Origin: Streptomyces sabulosicollis
GTDB taxonomy: Bacteria > Actinomycetota > Actinomycetes > Streptomycetales > Streptomycetaceae
Assembly (NCBI RefSeq): GCF_016103465.1
Contig: NZ_JAEEAP010000032.1
Coordinates: 1-39,224 of the forward strand
Length of the DNA: 39,224 bases
Reading direction: 5' to 3'
Of this stretch, positions 7,810 through 14,687 are shown one piece after another (positions within the stretch are counted from its first letter, which is position 1; the number at the start of each line of letters is the position of its first letter). The notes under the pieces are model-generated. The model worked only from the letters and a program-made list of their open reading frames with translations. It was not told the DNA's origin and ran no database searches. The position numbers and the translations under genes are program-made.

Positions 7810-8476
7810 ATGGATGTCTACGAAGCGGTCATGAGCCGACGGGCGGTGCGCGGGTTCACGGACGAGCCGGTTCCGGGGGAGGTGCTGGAGCGGGTGCTCT
7901 CCGCCGCCGCGCGCTCGCCCTCCGGCGGGAACCTCCAGCCGTGGCGGATCTATGTGCTCTCCGGTCCGCCGCTGGCCGAGGTCAAGAAGCGCACCGCCGA
8001 GCGGGTGGCCGCGGACGATCCCGGCGACGGGCGGGAGTACCCGATGTACCCGTCCGAGCTTGGGCAGCCCGTACCGCGAGCGCCGCGCCGAGGCCGCCGA
8101 GCGGCGGTACGCCGCGCTCGGCGTCCCACGGGACGATCAGCGGGCCCGCCACCGGGCCGTCGCCGCCAACTGGGACTGTTTCGGGGCCCCCGCCGCTCTG
8201 TTCTGCTACCTCGACCGCCGTATGGGACCGGCCCAGTGGGCCGACGCCGGGATGTATCTCCAGACCGTGATGGTGCTGCTCCGCGCCGAGGGGCTGCACA
8301 GCTGCACCCAGATGGCGTGGTCGGTGTACCGCCGGACCGTCGCGGAGGTCGTGTCGCCCCCGGAGGGGCTGATCCTCTTCTGCGGCATGTCGATCGGCCA
8401 CGAGGACGCTGCCGTGCCGTACGCCCGCTCGGAGCGGGCGCCGCTCGCCGAGACGGTCACCTTCCTCGGGGGCTGA
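7810..8476 (+). pseudogene. nitroreductase family protein, frameshifted
   Basis: The product begins MDVYEAVMSRRAVRGFTDEP and shows the FMN-binding SRRAVR and SPSGGNLQPW motifs of NADPH-dependent nitroreductases. The frame is kept to codon 8059-8061 (CTT), then conservation passes to the next frame (SPYRERRAEAAERRYAALGV) and continues to the normal C-terminus GHEDAAVPYARSE...FLGG at 8476. One extra T or G at about 8060-8063 (GAGCTTGGGCAGC) explains it: removing it gives EL-GSPYRERR. Rejoined length would be about 221 aa, normal for the family. It is either a real inactivating insertion or a sequencing error. The ATG has only a weak AAGGA upstream. Confidence 0.85.
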
Positions 8477-8490
8477 GCCGTGGGGGCGAC

Positions 8491-8632
8491 CGCCGCGTCA
8501 AGGAAGCCCTCCTCACCGAGGAGGGGCGCCGCGTCATCGACGCGATCGACGCCGCGCGCGGCATGCGGCGCTACATCGATGACCTGATCGGCTGGTCCGC
8601 GGCCGAGAAGGTCGCGGACCAGCCGCTGATCC
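8491..8632 (+). pseudogene. MarR-like C-terminal remnant
   Basis: Right after the nitroreductase stop, the original 7810 frame encodes RRVKEALLTEEGRRVIDAID, then an alpha-helical stretch through WSAAEKVA. The LTEEGRRVIDAID segment is typical of the wing/dimerisation helix junction of MarR regulators. There is no DNA-binding half and no start codon, so this looks like the tail end of a decayed MarR gene, cut off by the DUF397 gene. Similarity judged from memory only. Confidence 0.45.
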
Positions 8633-8842
8633 TTACGCCGTGCCGAGGTGGTCGAGCTGCCCTGCTTTGGCGCTGCGTATGAGGGCGGCGAGGGCGGTGG
8701 GGTTGGTGGTGAGGATGGTGTCGGGTTCGTCGCTCTCACGGAGTCGGATGGTGGCGTTGTCGAGTGCGGAGACGTAGAGGCAGGCGTTTCCTTCCCCGCT
8801 GAACGAGGACTTTTGCCAATCGCGAGCGGACAACTCATTCAC
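8633..8842 (-). CDS. DUF397 domain protein
   Basis: 69-aa protein with the DUF397 pattern: W-x-KSSFSG near the start (residues 9-16), then a Cys-containing strand NACLYVS, IRLRES and a C-terminal AALIRSAKAG helix. DUF397 proteins are small partners of the adjacent XRE/Scr1-type regulators in Streptomyces and are related to the product next to whiJ. The GTG start at 8842 overlaps the XRE stop by 8 nt, indicating translational coupling. It ends next to the MarR-like remnant. Confidence 0.9.
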   Translation of the reverse strand: MNELSARDWQKSSFSGEGNACLYVSALDNATIRLRESDEPDTILTTNPTALAALIRSAKAGQLDHLGTA

Positions 8843-9695
8843 CTTTCAGGGTACGGATGATGCTCTGGATAAGATCGCGTGATCGGCTCTCCGAGAGCGC
8901 GACCGTTTCCATACGGTCCAGCACGACGCGGTACTTCTCCAACTGGGCCGCTGCGTCGAGGAGTTCGGAGCCATGCTCGGTATCCAGCTGCACGGTGTCC
9001 AGCTGTGGGACCTGCCCAGCGGCATAGAGGATCGACTGCCCCGAGCCGGGGAACGATCCGGCCTCGAAGGGAATCACGACCACCTTGATGTGGCCGTGCT
9101 CGCTCATGTCCAGGATGTGCTGCAACTGCGCCCGTGTCATGTCGGGTCCTCCGAAGCGCATACGCAGAGCGGCCTCATGGACGATGGCCGTAAGCGGCGT
9201 GGGCTTGTCACGGTACAGAATGCCTTGGCGTTTGATGCGATGCGAGACGCGATGCTCCACCTCTGGCGGAGGCAGTGTCGGTACGACCTGCCGGAAGATC
9301 TCGCGTGCGTGCTCGGCCGTCTGAAGCAGACCGGGTACGTGTGCGATGTACGCCGTGCGCAGCGCCACGGCGTGGTGTTCGAGCTCGGCCAGGTCGAGCA
9401 ACCCGGTGGGCAGGATTTCCCGGTACTCCTCCCACCAGGCTCGCTTGCGCTGCGCTGCCATGTCGATGAGCGCCGCGATCAGAGCTTCGTCGGCGCAGGA
9501 GTAGTTCCGCGCCAGCGCTTGTAGCCGCTCCGCGCTCACGCCCAACCGGCTCGCCTCAATGTTGCTGATCGTCGTCTGGTTGGTGCCAAGCAAGCGCCCG
9601 GCCTCGGTCGACGACATCCCAGCGCGCTCGCGGAGCCTACGAAGCTCGGTGCCGAGGCGGAGTTGGCGTGCGGTCGGAACGCTTCTCATGGGCAT
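8835..9695 (-). CDS. XRE-family (WhiJ/Scr1-type) transcriptional regulator
   Basis: 286-aa DNA-binding protein. An N-terminal helix-turn-helix is seen at about residues 14-68 (LGTELRRLRERAGMSSTEAG ... TTISNIEASRLG), followed by the long C-terminal domain typical of the DUF5753/Scr1 family (YIAHVPGLLQTAEHAREI; later VIPFEAGSFPGSG). Known members control development or antibiotic production with their DUF397 partner. I prefer the ATG at 9695 with GAGAGAA upstream; ATGs at 9716 and 9734 are possible. It is divergent from an RsbW-like ATPase gene, completing the common three-gene cassette. The likely shared control region is 9696-9847. Confidence 0.9.
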   Translation of the reverse strand: MPMRSVPTARQLRLGTELRRLRERAGMSSTEAGRLLGTNQTTISNIEASRLGVSAERLQALARNYSCADEALIAALIDMAAQRKRAWWEEYREILPTGLLDLAELEHHAVALRTAYIAHVPGLLQTAEHAREIFRQVVPTLPPPEVEHRVSHRIKRQGILYRDKPTPLTAIVHEAALRMRFGGPDMTRAQLQHILDMSEHGHIKVVVIPFEAGSFPGSGQSILYAAGQVPQLDTVQLDTEHGSELLDAAAQLEKYRVVLDRMETVALSESRSRDLIQSIIRTLKGE

Positions 9696-9847
9696 CTGCC
9701 GATTCTCTCTGCTCATGCGCAACAGACGTGTCACTCACACGAGTGGTATATGCACTCCTTTTCCTCTCTGGGGTAAATACCTTAAGGCATGCCGACTACG
9801 GTGTGTGCCCGGACACCGCACAACTCCTCGCACAAACCGGAGACTTC

Positions 9848-10351
9848 ATGCCCACCCCTGCGCCGGAAACGCCGGAAACCCCCTGGTCCTACTCACTACG
9901 CCTGCCCCACGACCCCCGCGCAGCGGCCATCGCCCGGATTACCCTCCGTGCGGTCCTCGCCCGGCACGGGCTGGGCGAACTCACCGACCCCGCGACCCTC
10001 GTCGCGAGTGAGATGGTCACCAACGCCTACCGCCACACCACCGGCCCGGCCGAAATGCGCGTCCGCGCCGTGGAGGAGGGGCGCCTGCGGATCAGCGTGT
10101 GGGACACCAGCCCGGACATCCCGCCGCCCTTCGACAAGCCCCCCGCCCTCTTCGACCGCTCGTCCGCCCTCGCGGAGGCCGCCGCGAACACCGAGGCCAC
10201 CGAGGGCCGGGGACTCCTCATCGTCCGGATCTGCGCCGACAACTGGGGCGGTTACGCCCTCGCCGACGAGCTCTTCGGGCGGAGCGGCAAGCTGCTCTGG
10301 TTCGAGATCGCGCCGCGACACCCCTGCGACGCCTTCGAGATCGCCGCTTAA
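9848..10351 (+). CDS. RsbW-like ATP-binding protein (HATPase_c_2)
   Basis: 167-aa single-domain GHKL ATPase of the anti-sigma-factor type. The N box is seen in LVASEMVTNAYRHT (about residues 50-63), the G1 region in VWDTSPDIPP, and the G2 region in TEGRGLLIV. No membrane or sensor domain is present. Such proteins sit beside XRE/DUF397 pairs in most Streptomyces copies of this cassette; the partner sigma factor or antagonist is not known. CGGAGAC lies 6 nt before the ATG. The TAA stop overlaps the stop of the convergent gene by 3 nt (shared TTAA). Confidence 0.88.
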   Translation: MPTPAPETPETPWSYSLRLPHDPRAAAIARITLRAVLARHGLGELTDPATLVASEMVTNAYRHTTGPAEMRVRAVEEGRLRISVWDTSPDIPPPFDKPPALFDRSSALAEAAANTEATEGRGLLIVRICADNWGGYALADELFGRSGKLLWFEIAPRHPCDAFEIAA

Positions 10352-11028
10352 CGCCCGCCGGTCGTCGTGGCCGGGGTGAGCGCCGGGGGGAAGTCCAGGG
10401 TCGGCCCGTCGTAGGGGCCGCTGTACCCCTTCTCCTCCTCCTCTTTCCGCTTCTCTTCCGGCCAGCCCGGGTCCATCGCGCACGGCGCGCTGACGAAACC
10501 GGTGAGCCGCTGGAATTCCGGTTCCCAGGTGACGTGGATCTCGTAGCCGCCGTCGCGCTCCGCCCGTACGCTCCACTCCTCGATCTGCTTGTTCTTGCCG
10601 TACTCGGTGACGTGCCATCCCTTGGCTTCGAGGCGATGGCGTACCCCGCGCAGTCCGGGGAGCGCTTCCGCCTTGCGCACCTTGCTCAAGGTCCACTCGT
10701 GGTACAGCCGGTACGCGCCCTCCACGGGCGGGTCGGCGACGCTGAACAGGCCGTCCGGGTAGCAGTCGTTGTGCCCGAAGGTGTTGTTGCCGTTGCCATC
10801 GACGTAACCGCCTTCCACGGTGCGGTCGATGCCGAGCGCGGCGTAGGCGTCCCGGGAGTACCCGGAGAGCTGACGCGCCCGCTTCTCGGGGTCGACGTCG
10901 GGGTAGGTGGAATCGACGCTCGCGTACGCGAGTCCGGCGAGTCCGGCCACGGCCAGCGCCAGCACGCTGGTGCACCCGACGCGCCACCCGTTGCCGCCCT
11001 TTCCGGCGGGCGCCTCACTTCCGGTCAT
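10348..11028 (-). CDS. hypothetical membrane-anchored protein
   Basis: 226-aa protein with a short basic N-terminus, one hydrophobic segment at about residues 17-38 (signal anchor), and a polar extracytoplasmic part with three Cys (C19, one in DCYPD, one in APCAMD). A lysine/glutamate-rich stretch KRKEEEEKG lies near the C-terminus. I do not recognise the family; the DVDPEKRARQLSGYS and YEIHVTWEPEF segments look like a conserved Streptomyces hypothetical. Its stop overlaps that of the convergent ATPase gene. ATG at 11028. Confidence 0.75.
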   Translation of the reverse strand: MTGSEAPAGKGGNGWRVGCTSVLALAVAGLAGLAYASVDSTYPDVDPEKRARQLSGYSRDAYAALGIDRTVEGGYVDGNGNNTFGHNDCYPDGLFSVADPPVEGAYRLYHEWTLSKVRKAEALPGLRGVRHRLEAKGWHVTEYGKNKQIEEWSVRAERDGGYEIHVTWEPEFQRLTGFVSAPCAMDPGWPEEKRKEEEEKGYSGPYDGPTLDFPPALTPATTTGGR

Positions 11029-11101
11029 ATACCGGACGGTAGGTCCCGGCTCCGGCGCGCCGGATCCGCGCGCTCGCTCAGGACGGCCTAGGTACCGGTA
11101 C

Positions 11102-11671
11102 TCATGTCAGGACGGTCGCGGAGAGGCCGCGCAGATCGTCGAAGGCCCGGAGGAGATGGGCGTCCAGGCTCTGCGACGGGTCGTCGATCCAGGCCCCGGC
11201 CGCGTGGTGGAAGGTGGCCCAGCCGGTCTGGGCGGCCAGGTCGGCCAGCCGGTCGGCGACACCGCGCTGCCGCAGCGCCTCCGCCACGGCTTCGGTGAGG
11301 GACGCGGCCTTGGCCAGCTCGCGTTCGCGGAGCGTGGGCGTCGCCGCGATGATCTCCAGCCGGGGCTCGGAGAACGCGCGGTTCTCCTCGAGGATCCGTC
11401 CGGCCTTCCGGAAGGCGTGGAGCAGTACGTCGAGCGGTCGCAGACCGTCGGGCGCCTCGGCCACCTCCCGCATCAGGGCGGCCCGCAGGTCGGCCTCGCC
11501 CGCGAAGAGCACCTCGCGCTTGTCCGGGAAGTGCCGGAAGAACGTGCGCTCGTTGACGCCCGCCCGGGCGGCGATCTCGGCCGTGGTGGTCCGGTCGAAT
11601 CCGCGCTCCCGGTACAGCTCCAGGGCCGCCTGCTGAAGGCGGCGGCGCGCTTCTGCTCCGCTCCGTGGCAC
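11102..11671 (-). CDS. TetR family repressor of the adjacent SDR gene
   Basis: 189-aa TetR-type regulator. The helix-turn-helix is at about residues 27-50 (TTTAEIAARAGVNERTFFRHF), followed by a C-terminal ligand domain I cannot assign. GTG start at 11671. It is divergent from the SDR-fold gene at 11791, and the 119 bp between them contain a 36-bp perfect palindrome plus extra copies, so local autorepression and repression of the SDR gene are likely. No nearby gene suggests the ligand. Confidence 0.9.
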   Translation of the reverse strand: MPRSGAEARRRLQQAALELYRERGFDRTTTAEIAARAGVNERTFFRHFPDKREVLFAGEADLRAALMREVAEAPDGLRPLDVLLHAFRKAGRILEENRAFSEPRLEIIAATPTLRERELAKAASLTEAVAEALRQRGVADRLADLAAQTGWATFHHAAGAWIDDPSQSLDAHLLRAFDDLRGLSATVLT

Positions 11672-11691
11672 GCCCCGAGGTTACCGCACAT

Positions 11692-11774
11692 GCCAGTGAC
11701 CGACACGTCGTTGCGTCAGTGACTGGCGCTACCGTAAGGTCAGTGACTGGCGCTAAGTAGCGCCAGTCACTGAC
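11692..11774. promoter_or_regulatory. multi-copy TetR operator between regulator and SDR gene
   Basis: The 17-mer GTCAGTGACTGGCGCTA occurs at 11715-11731 and 11739-11755 in direct orientation, and its exact reverse complement at 11758-11774. The last two form a 36-bp palindrome with a 2-bp centre. A degenerate inverted half (GCCAGTGACCGAC, 11692-11704) gives four half-sites in all, spaced 24 bp between the direct copies. The array overlaps the only space available for both promoters. Confidence 0.88.
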
Positions 11775-11790
11775 ATCAAGTGGGAGTCCC

Positions 11791-12702
11791 ATGCATGTCT
11801 TCGTTACCGGTGGTTCCGGGCTGACCGGCCCCACCGTCGTCGCCGAGCTCGTCGCGGCCGGTCACACCGTCACCGGCCTGGCGCGCTCGGACACCGCCGC
11901 CGCCCGGCTGGAGTCGCTGGGCGCCACACCGCACCGCGGCTCCCTGGAAGACCTGGACAGTCTGCGGAGCGGGGCCGAGGCCGCCGACGGCGTCCTGCAC
12001 ATGGCCTTCGGCGGCGACTTCGCCGACCCCGACGACCTGGAGCGGCGCGACCGGACCGCGATCGAGGCGCTCGGCCGGGCGCTGGTGCACTCGGGCAAGC
12101 CGTTCGTCTCCACCTCCGGCACCCTGGTCATGCCCGGCGGCCGGGAGAGCACCGAGAAGGACGAACCGGACACGGCGGGGCTCGCCGGCTTCCGGATCCC
12201 GGGCGAGCGGACCTGTCTGGGCTTCGCCGCCCAGGGGGTGCGCGCGAGCGTGGTCCGGCTCGCCCCCACCGTCCACGGCCCCGGCGACCACGGCTTCATC
12301 GGGATGCTCGTCGCCACCGCCCGGAAGACCGGCGTCTCGGCCTATGTCGGCGACGGAAGCAACCGGTGGCCCGCGGTCCATCGGCGCGACGCGGCCGTTC
12401 TGTTCCGGCTGGCGCTGGAGAAGGCTCCGGGGGGCGGCGTGCTGCACGGCGTGGCCGAGAGCGGCGTCCGCTTCAAGGACATCGCGGAGACGATCGCCCG
12501 GGGTCTCGGTCTGCCCGCGGTCTCCCTGACCGCCGACGAGGCCGCCACGCACTTCCCCAGCCCGGCCATGGCCAGGTTCTACGGCTTCGACGGGCCCGTC
12601 TCCAGCTCCCATACCCAGGAGCTGCTCGGCTGGACGCCGACCCATCCGACCCTGCTCCACGACGTGGAGCACGGCGACTACCTGGCCGCACCCGCCTCCT
12701 GA
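11791..12702 (+). CDS. NAD(P)-dependent SDR-fold epimerase/reductase
   Basis: 303-aa extended/atypical SDR. The dinucleotide motif is GGSGLTG (residues 7-13, TGxxGxxG-like), and the first strand ends with GLARSD. FVSTSGTLVMPGG matches the Ser of the catalytic region; the usual YxxxK is not clear, the equivalent segment reading GERTCLGFAAQG, so it may be a reductase-like member without the classical Tyr. Proteins of this kind are often annotated as SDR family oxidoreductases paired with TetR regulators in Streptomyces. GGGAG lies upstream of the ATG. Substrate unknown. Confidence 0.85.
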   Translation: MHVFVTGGSGLTGPTVVAELVAAGHTVTGLARSDTAAARLESLGATPHRGSLEDLDSLRSGAEAADGVLHMAFGGDFADPDDLERRDRTAIEALGRALVHSGKPFVSTSGTLVMPGGRESTEKDEPDTAGLAGFRIPGERTCLGFAAQGVRASVVRLAPTVHGPGDHGFIGMLVATARKTGVSAYVGDGSNRWPAVHRRDAAVLFRLALEKAPGGGVLHGVAESGVRFKDIAETIARGLGLPAVSLTADEAATHFPSPAMARFYGFDGPVSSSHTQELLGWTPTHPTLLHDVEHGDYLAAPAS

Positions 12703-12727
12703 ACCCCGCACGCCGAACGGCTGGGCG

Positions 12728-13420
12728 TCACGCCGGCGGCCGGGTGAGTTTGCCGGCCACGGCGTCGAGGACCCAGTCCAGGCCGGTCGCGAAGGATGTC
12801 TCGGCGTCCACGTGAGTGCCGTCGTACACGGCCTTGGCCAGCGCCGGGAAGCGGCCCGTGGCCAGCATTCTCGTCACATGCGGGCCGGAGGCGCGCTGCC
12901 AGTCGCGCTTGGACAGGCCCGTGGCGCGCTCGGCCCGCAGGTTCGCGATCTCGCGCCTGATCGCGCCGATGAAGTAGGCGCTGACGGTCTCCACGGCGCG
13001 CATGACGGTGTCGCCGTCGGCGAGGCCGTCGAGGGCGGCCAGCGTGGCCTCGGTCACGGCGAGGCCGTTCGGGCCCAGGGCCGGGCGGCCGCCGAGCAGG
13101 TCGGCCAGCCATTCGTGGCGGAGAGCGGACTGCCTGGTGCGGTGGGCGAGGACGCGCAGCGCTTCCCGCCAGTCGCCGGGCGGCTCCTCGGGGAGGAGCT
13201 CGGCCTGGACCTCGTCCACCATGAGGTCGAACAGCTCCTCCTTGGTGGAGATGTATCGGTACAGCCGCATCGGGCCGGCGTCCAGCCGGGCGGCAACCTT
13301 GCGCAACGACACCGCCTCCAGCCCGCCCTCGTCGGCCAGCGCGATGGCGGCGGCGACGATCCGCTCCCGGTCGAGCGGTACGGGGCGAGTCGGCGGCTCC
13401 GGCCGGTCCCACACAGTCAT
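12728..13420 (-). CDS. TetR family repressor (TetR_C type) of the adjacent monooxygenase
   Basis: 230-aa regulator resembling the tetracycline-repressor class: helix-turn-helix at about residues 20-60 (LDRERIVAAAIALADEGG ... LRKVAARLDAGPMRLYRYI) followed by a long all-helical C-terminal domain with EWLADLLGGRPALGPNG. ATG at 13420 is chosen; the frame extends upstream into the operator to 13459. No strong ribosome binding site is seen, so it may be translated from a very short leader. It is convergent with the SDR gene (25 bp) and divergent from the TetX-like gene, with a palindrome between. Confidence 0.9.
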   Translation of the reverse strand: MTVWDRPEPPTRPVPLDRERIVAAAIALADEGGLEAVSLRKVAARLDAGPMRLYRYISTKEELFDLMVDEVQAELLPEEPPGDWREALRVLAHRTRQSALRHEWLADLLGGRPALGPNGLAVTEATLAALDGLADGDTVMRAVETVSAYFIGAIRREIANLRAERATGLSKRDWQRASGPHVTRMLATGRFPALAKAVYDGTHVDAETSFATGLDWVLDAVAGKLTRPPA

Positions 13421-13439
13421 GGTCACACCGTACCCTTGC

Positions 13440-13470
13440 GATACACCGCATGAATTCAATACGGTGTATC
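13440..13470. promoter_or_regulatory. palindromic TetR operator
   Basis: GATACACCG and CGGTGTATC form perfect 9-bp arms separated by 13 bp centred on GAATTC. A further half-site CACACCGTAC lies at 13426-13435. The site ends 3 bp before the monooxygenase ATG and 19 bp before the regulator ATG, so a bound repressor would block both. Confidence 0.85.
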
Positions 13471-13473
13471 GGT

Positions 13474-14592
13474 ATGAGACATCGCATCGCCGTGGTCGGG
13501 AGCGGACCTGGCGGGCTCACCTTCGCCCGCGTCCTGCACCGCCATGGCCACCCCGTGGCCGTCCTCGAACGCGACACCGGCCCCGACGCCCGCCCGCCGG
13601 GCGGCACGCTGGACCTGCACGAAGGGCTGGGCCAGCGTGCGCTGGACAAGGCGGGGCTGCTGGCGGAGTTCCAGGCGCTGTCCCGTCCCGAGGGGCAGGC
13701 CATGCGCATCCTGGACGCGGACGGGACCGTCCTGCGCGACTGGCGACCCCGTCCGGATGACCGGGCCAATCCCGAGATCGACCGCGGGCAACTCCGTGAC
13801 CTGCTGCTCGGCCCGCTCGACGTCCAGTGGGGGCGGGACGTGACGCGGGTGGTGCCGGGGACTCGGGATGGCGTTGTGGTCCATTTCGCGGACGGGCGAC
13901 AGGAGACGTTCAACCTCGTGGTCGGCGCGGACGGCGCCTGGTCCCGGGTCCGCCCGGCTCTCTCGTCGGTGACGCCGCACTACACCGGCGTCACCTCGGT
14001 CGAGACCGCCCTGAGCGACGTCGACACCCGCCACCCCGACCTCGCCCGGCTGATCGGCGACGGTTCGGTGGCTGTGTACGGCGTGAACCGGGCTCTCGTC
14101 GCCCAGCGCAACAGCGGCGGCCACGTCAAGGTGTACGCCCAGTTCCGCGCGCCGCTGGACTGGCACACAAACCTGGACCTGGCCGACGTCGAGGCCGTGC
14201 GATCGAGCCTGCTGGCGCTGTTCGACGGCTGGGCCGCTCCCGTCCTCGAACTCCTCCGCCACGGCACCGCTTTCGTCCACCGCCCCCTCTACGTCCTGCC
14301 CGTGTCCCACACCTGGACGCATGTCGCCGGGGCGACGCTACTGGGCGACGCCGCCCATCTGATGCCCCCCTTGGGGGCGGGCGCGAACCTCGCGATGCTG
14401 GAAGGCGCCGAACTCGCCGAGTCCCTCGCCACGGGCTCCGGAGATCTGGACGAGACCGTCCGCGCCTTCGAGGAACAGATGTGGGCACGGGCCGGCAGGT
14501 GGGCGGGATTCACGACGGCTGGTCTGGAACGCCTGGTGAGCCCGGACCCCACCGAAGCCCTCGCCCTCTTCGACGAGGTCCAGCCGTCCTGA
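13474..14592 (+). CDS. FAD-dependent monooxygenase, TetX-like
   Basis: 372-aa flavoprotein hydroxylase. FAD motifs: GSGPGG (residues 9-14) with VLERD at the end of the second strand, GADGAWSRVR (DG motif) and GDAAHLMPPLGAGAN (GD motif). It closely follows the layout of TetX: GGTLDLHEGLGQ, KAGLL, NPEIDRGQLRDLLL and the GDAAHLMPP segment are near-matches to remembered TetX stretches. TetX hydroxylates and inactivates tetracyclines; many close relatives act on other aromatic polyketides, so the substrate is open. The ATG at 13474 lies only 3 bp from the operator, suggesting a leaderless transcript. A perfect hairpin follows. Confidence 0.85.
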   Translation: MRHRIAVVGSGPGGLTFARVLHRHGHPVAVLERDTGPDARPPGGTLDLHEGLGQRALDKAGLLAEFQALSRPEGQAMRILDADGTVLRDWRPRPDDRANPEIDRGQLRDLLLGPLDVQWGRDVTRVVPGTRDGVVVHFADGRQETFNLVVGADGAWSRVRPALSSVTPHYTGVTSVETALSDVDTRHPDLARLIGDGSVAVYGVNRALVAQRNSGGHVKVYAQFRAPLDWHTNLDLADVEAVRSSLLALFDGWAAPVLELLRHGTAFVHRPLYVLPVSHTWTHVAGATLLGDAAHLMPPLGAGANLAMLEGAELAESLATGSGDLDETVRAFEEQMWARAGRWAGFTTAGLERLVSPDPTEALALFDEVQPS

Positions 14593-14614
14593 GGAAGCGC
14601 TGAGATGAACGGCG

Positions 14615-14653
14615 ACGGGCCGTCGGCTCCCCTGAGGGAAGCCGACGGCCCGT
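14615..14653. terminator. hairpin between monooxygenase and symporter genes
   Basis: Perfect 14-bp arms ACGGGCCGTCGGCT (14615-14628) and AGCCGACGGCCCGT (14640-14653), 11-nt loop. Lies between two convergent genes and can serve both. Confidence 0.88.
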
Positions 14654-14687
14654 TCCACCGTCGATCGGCGCGGCCCGCCGCCAGGCG

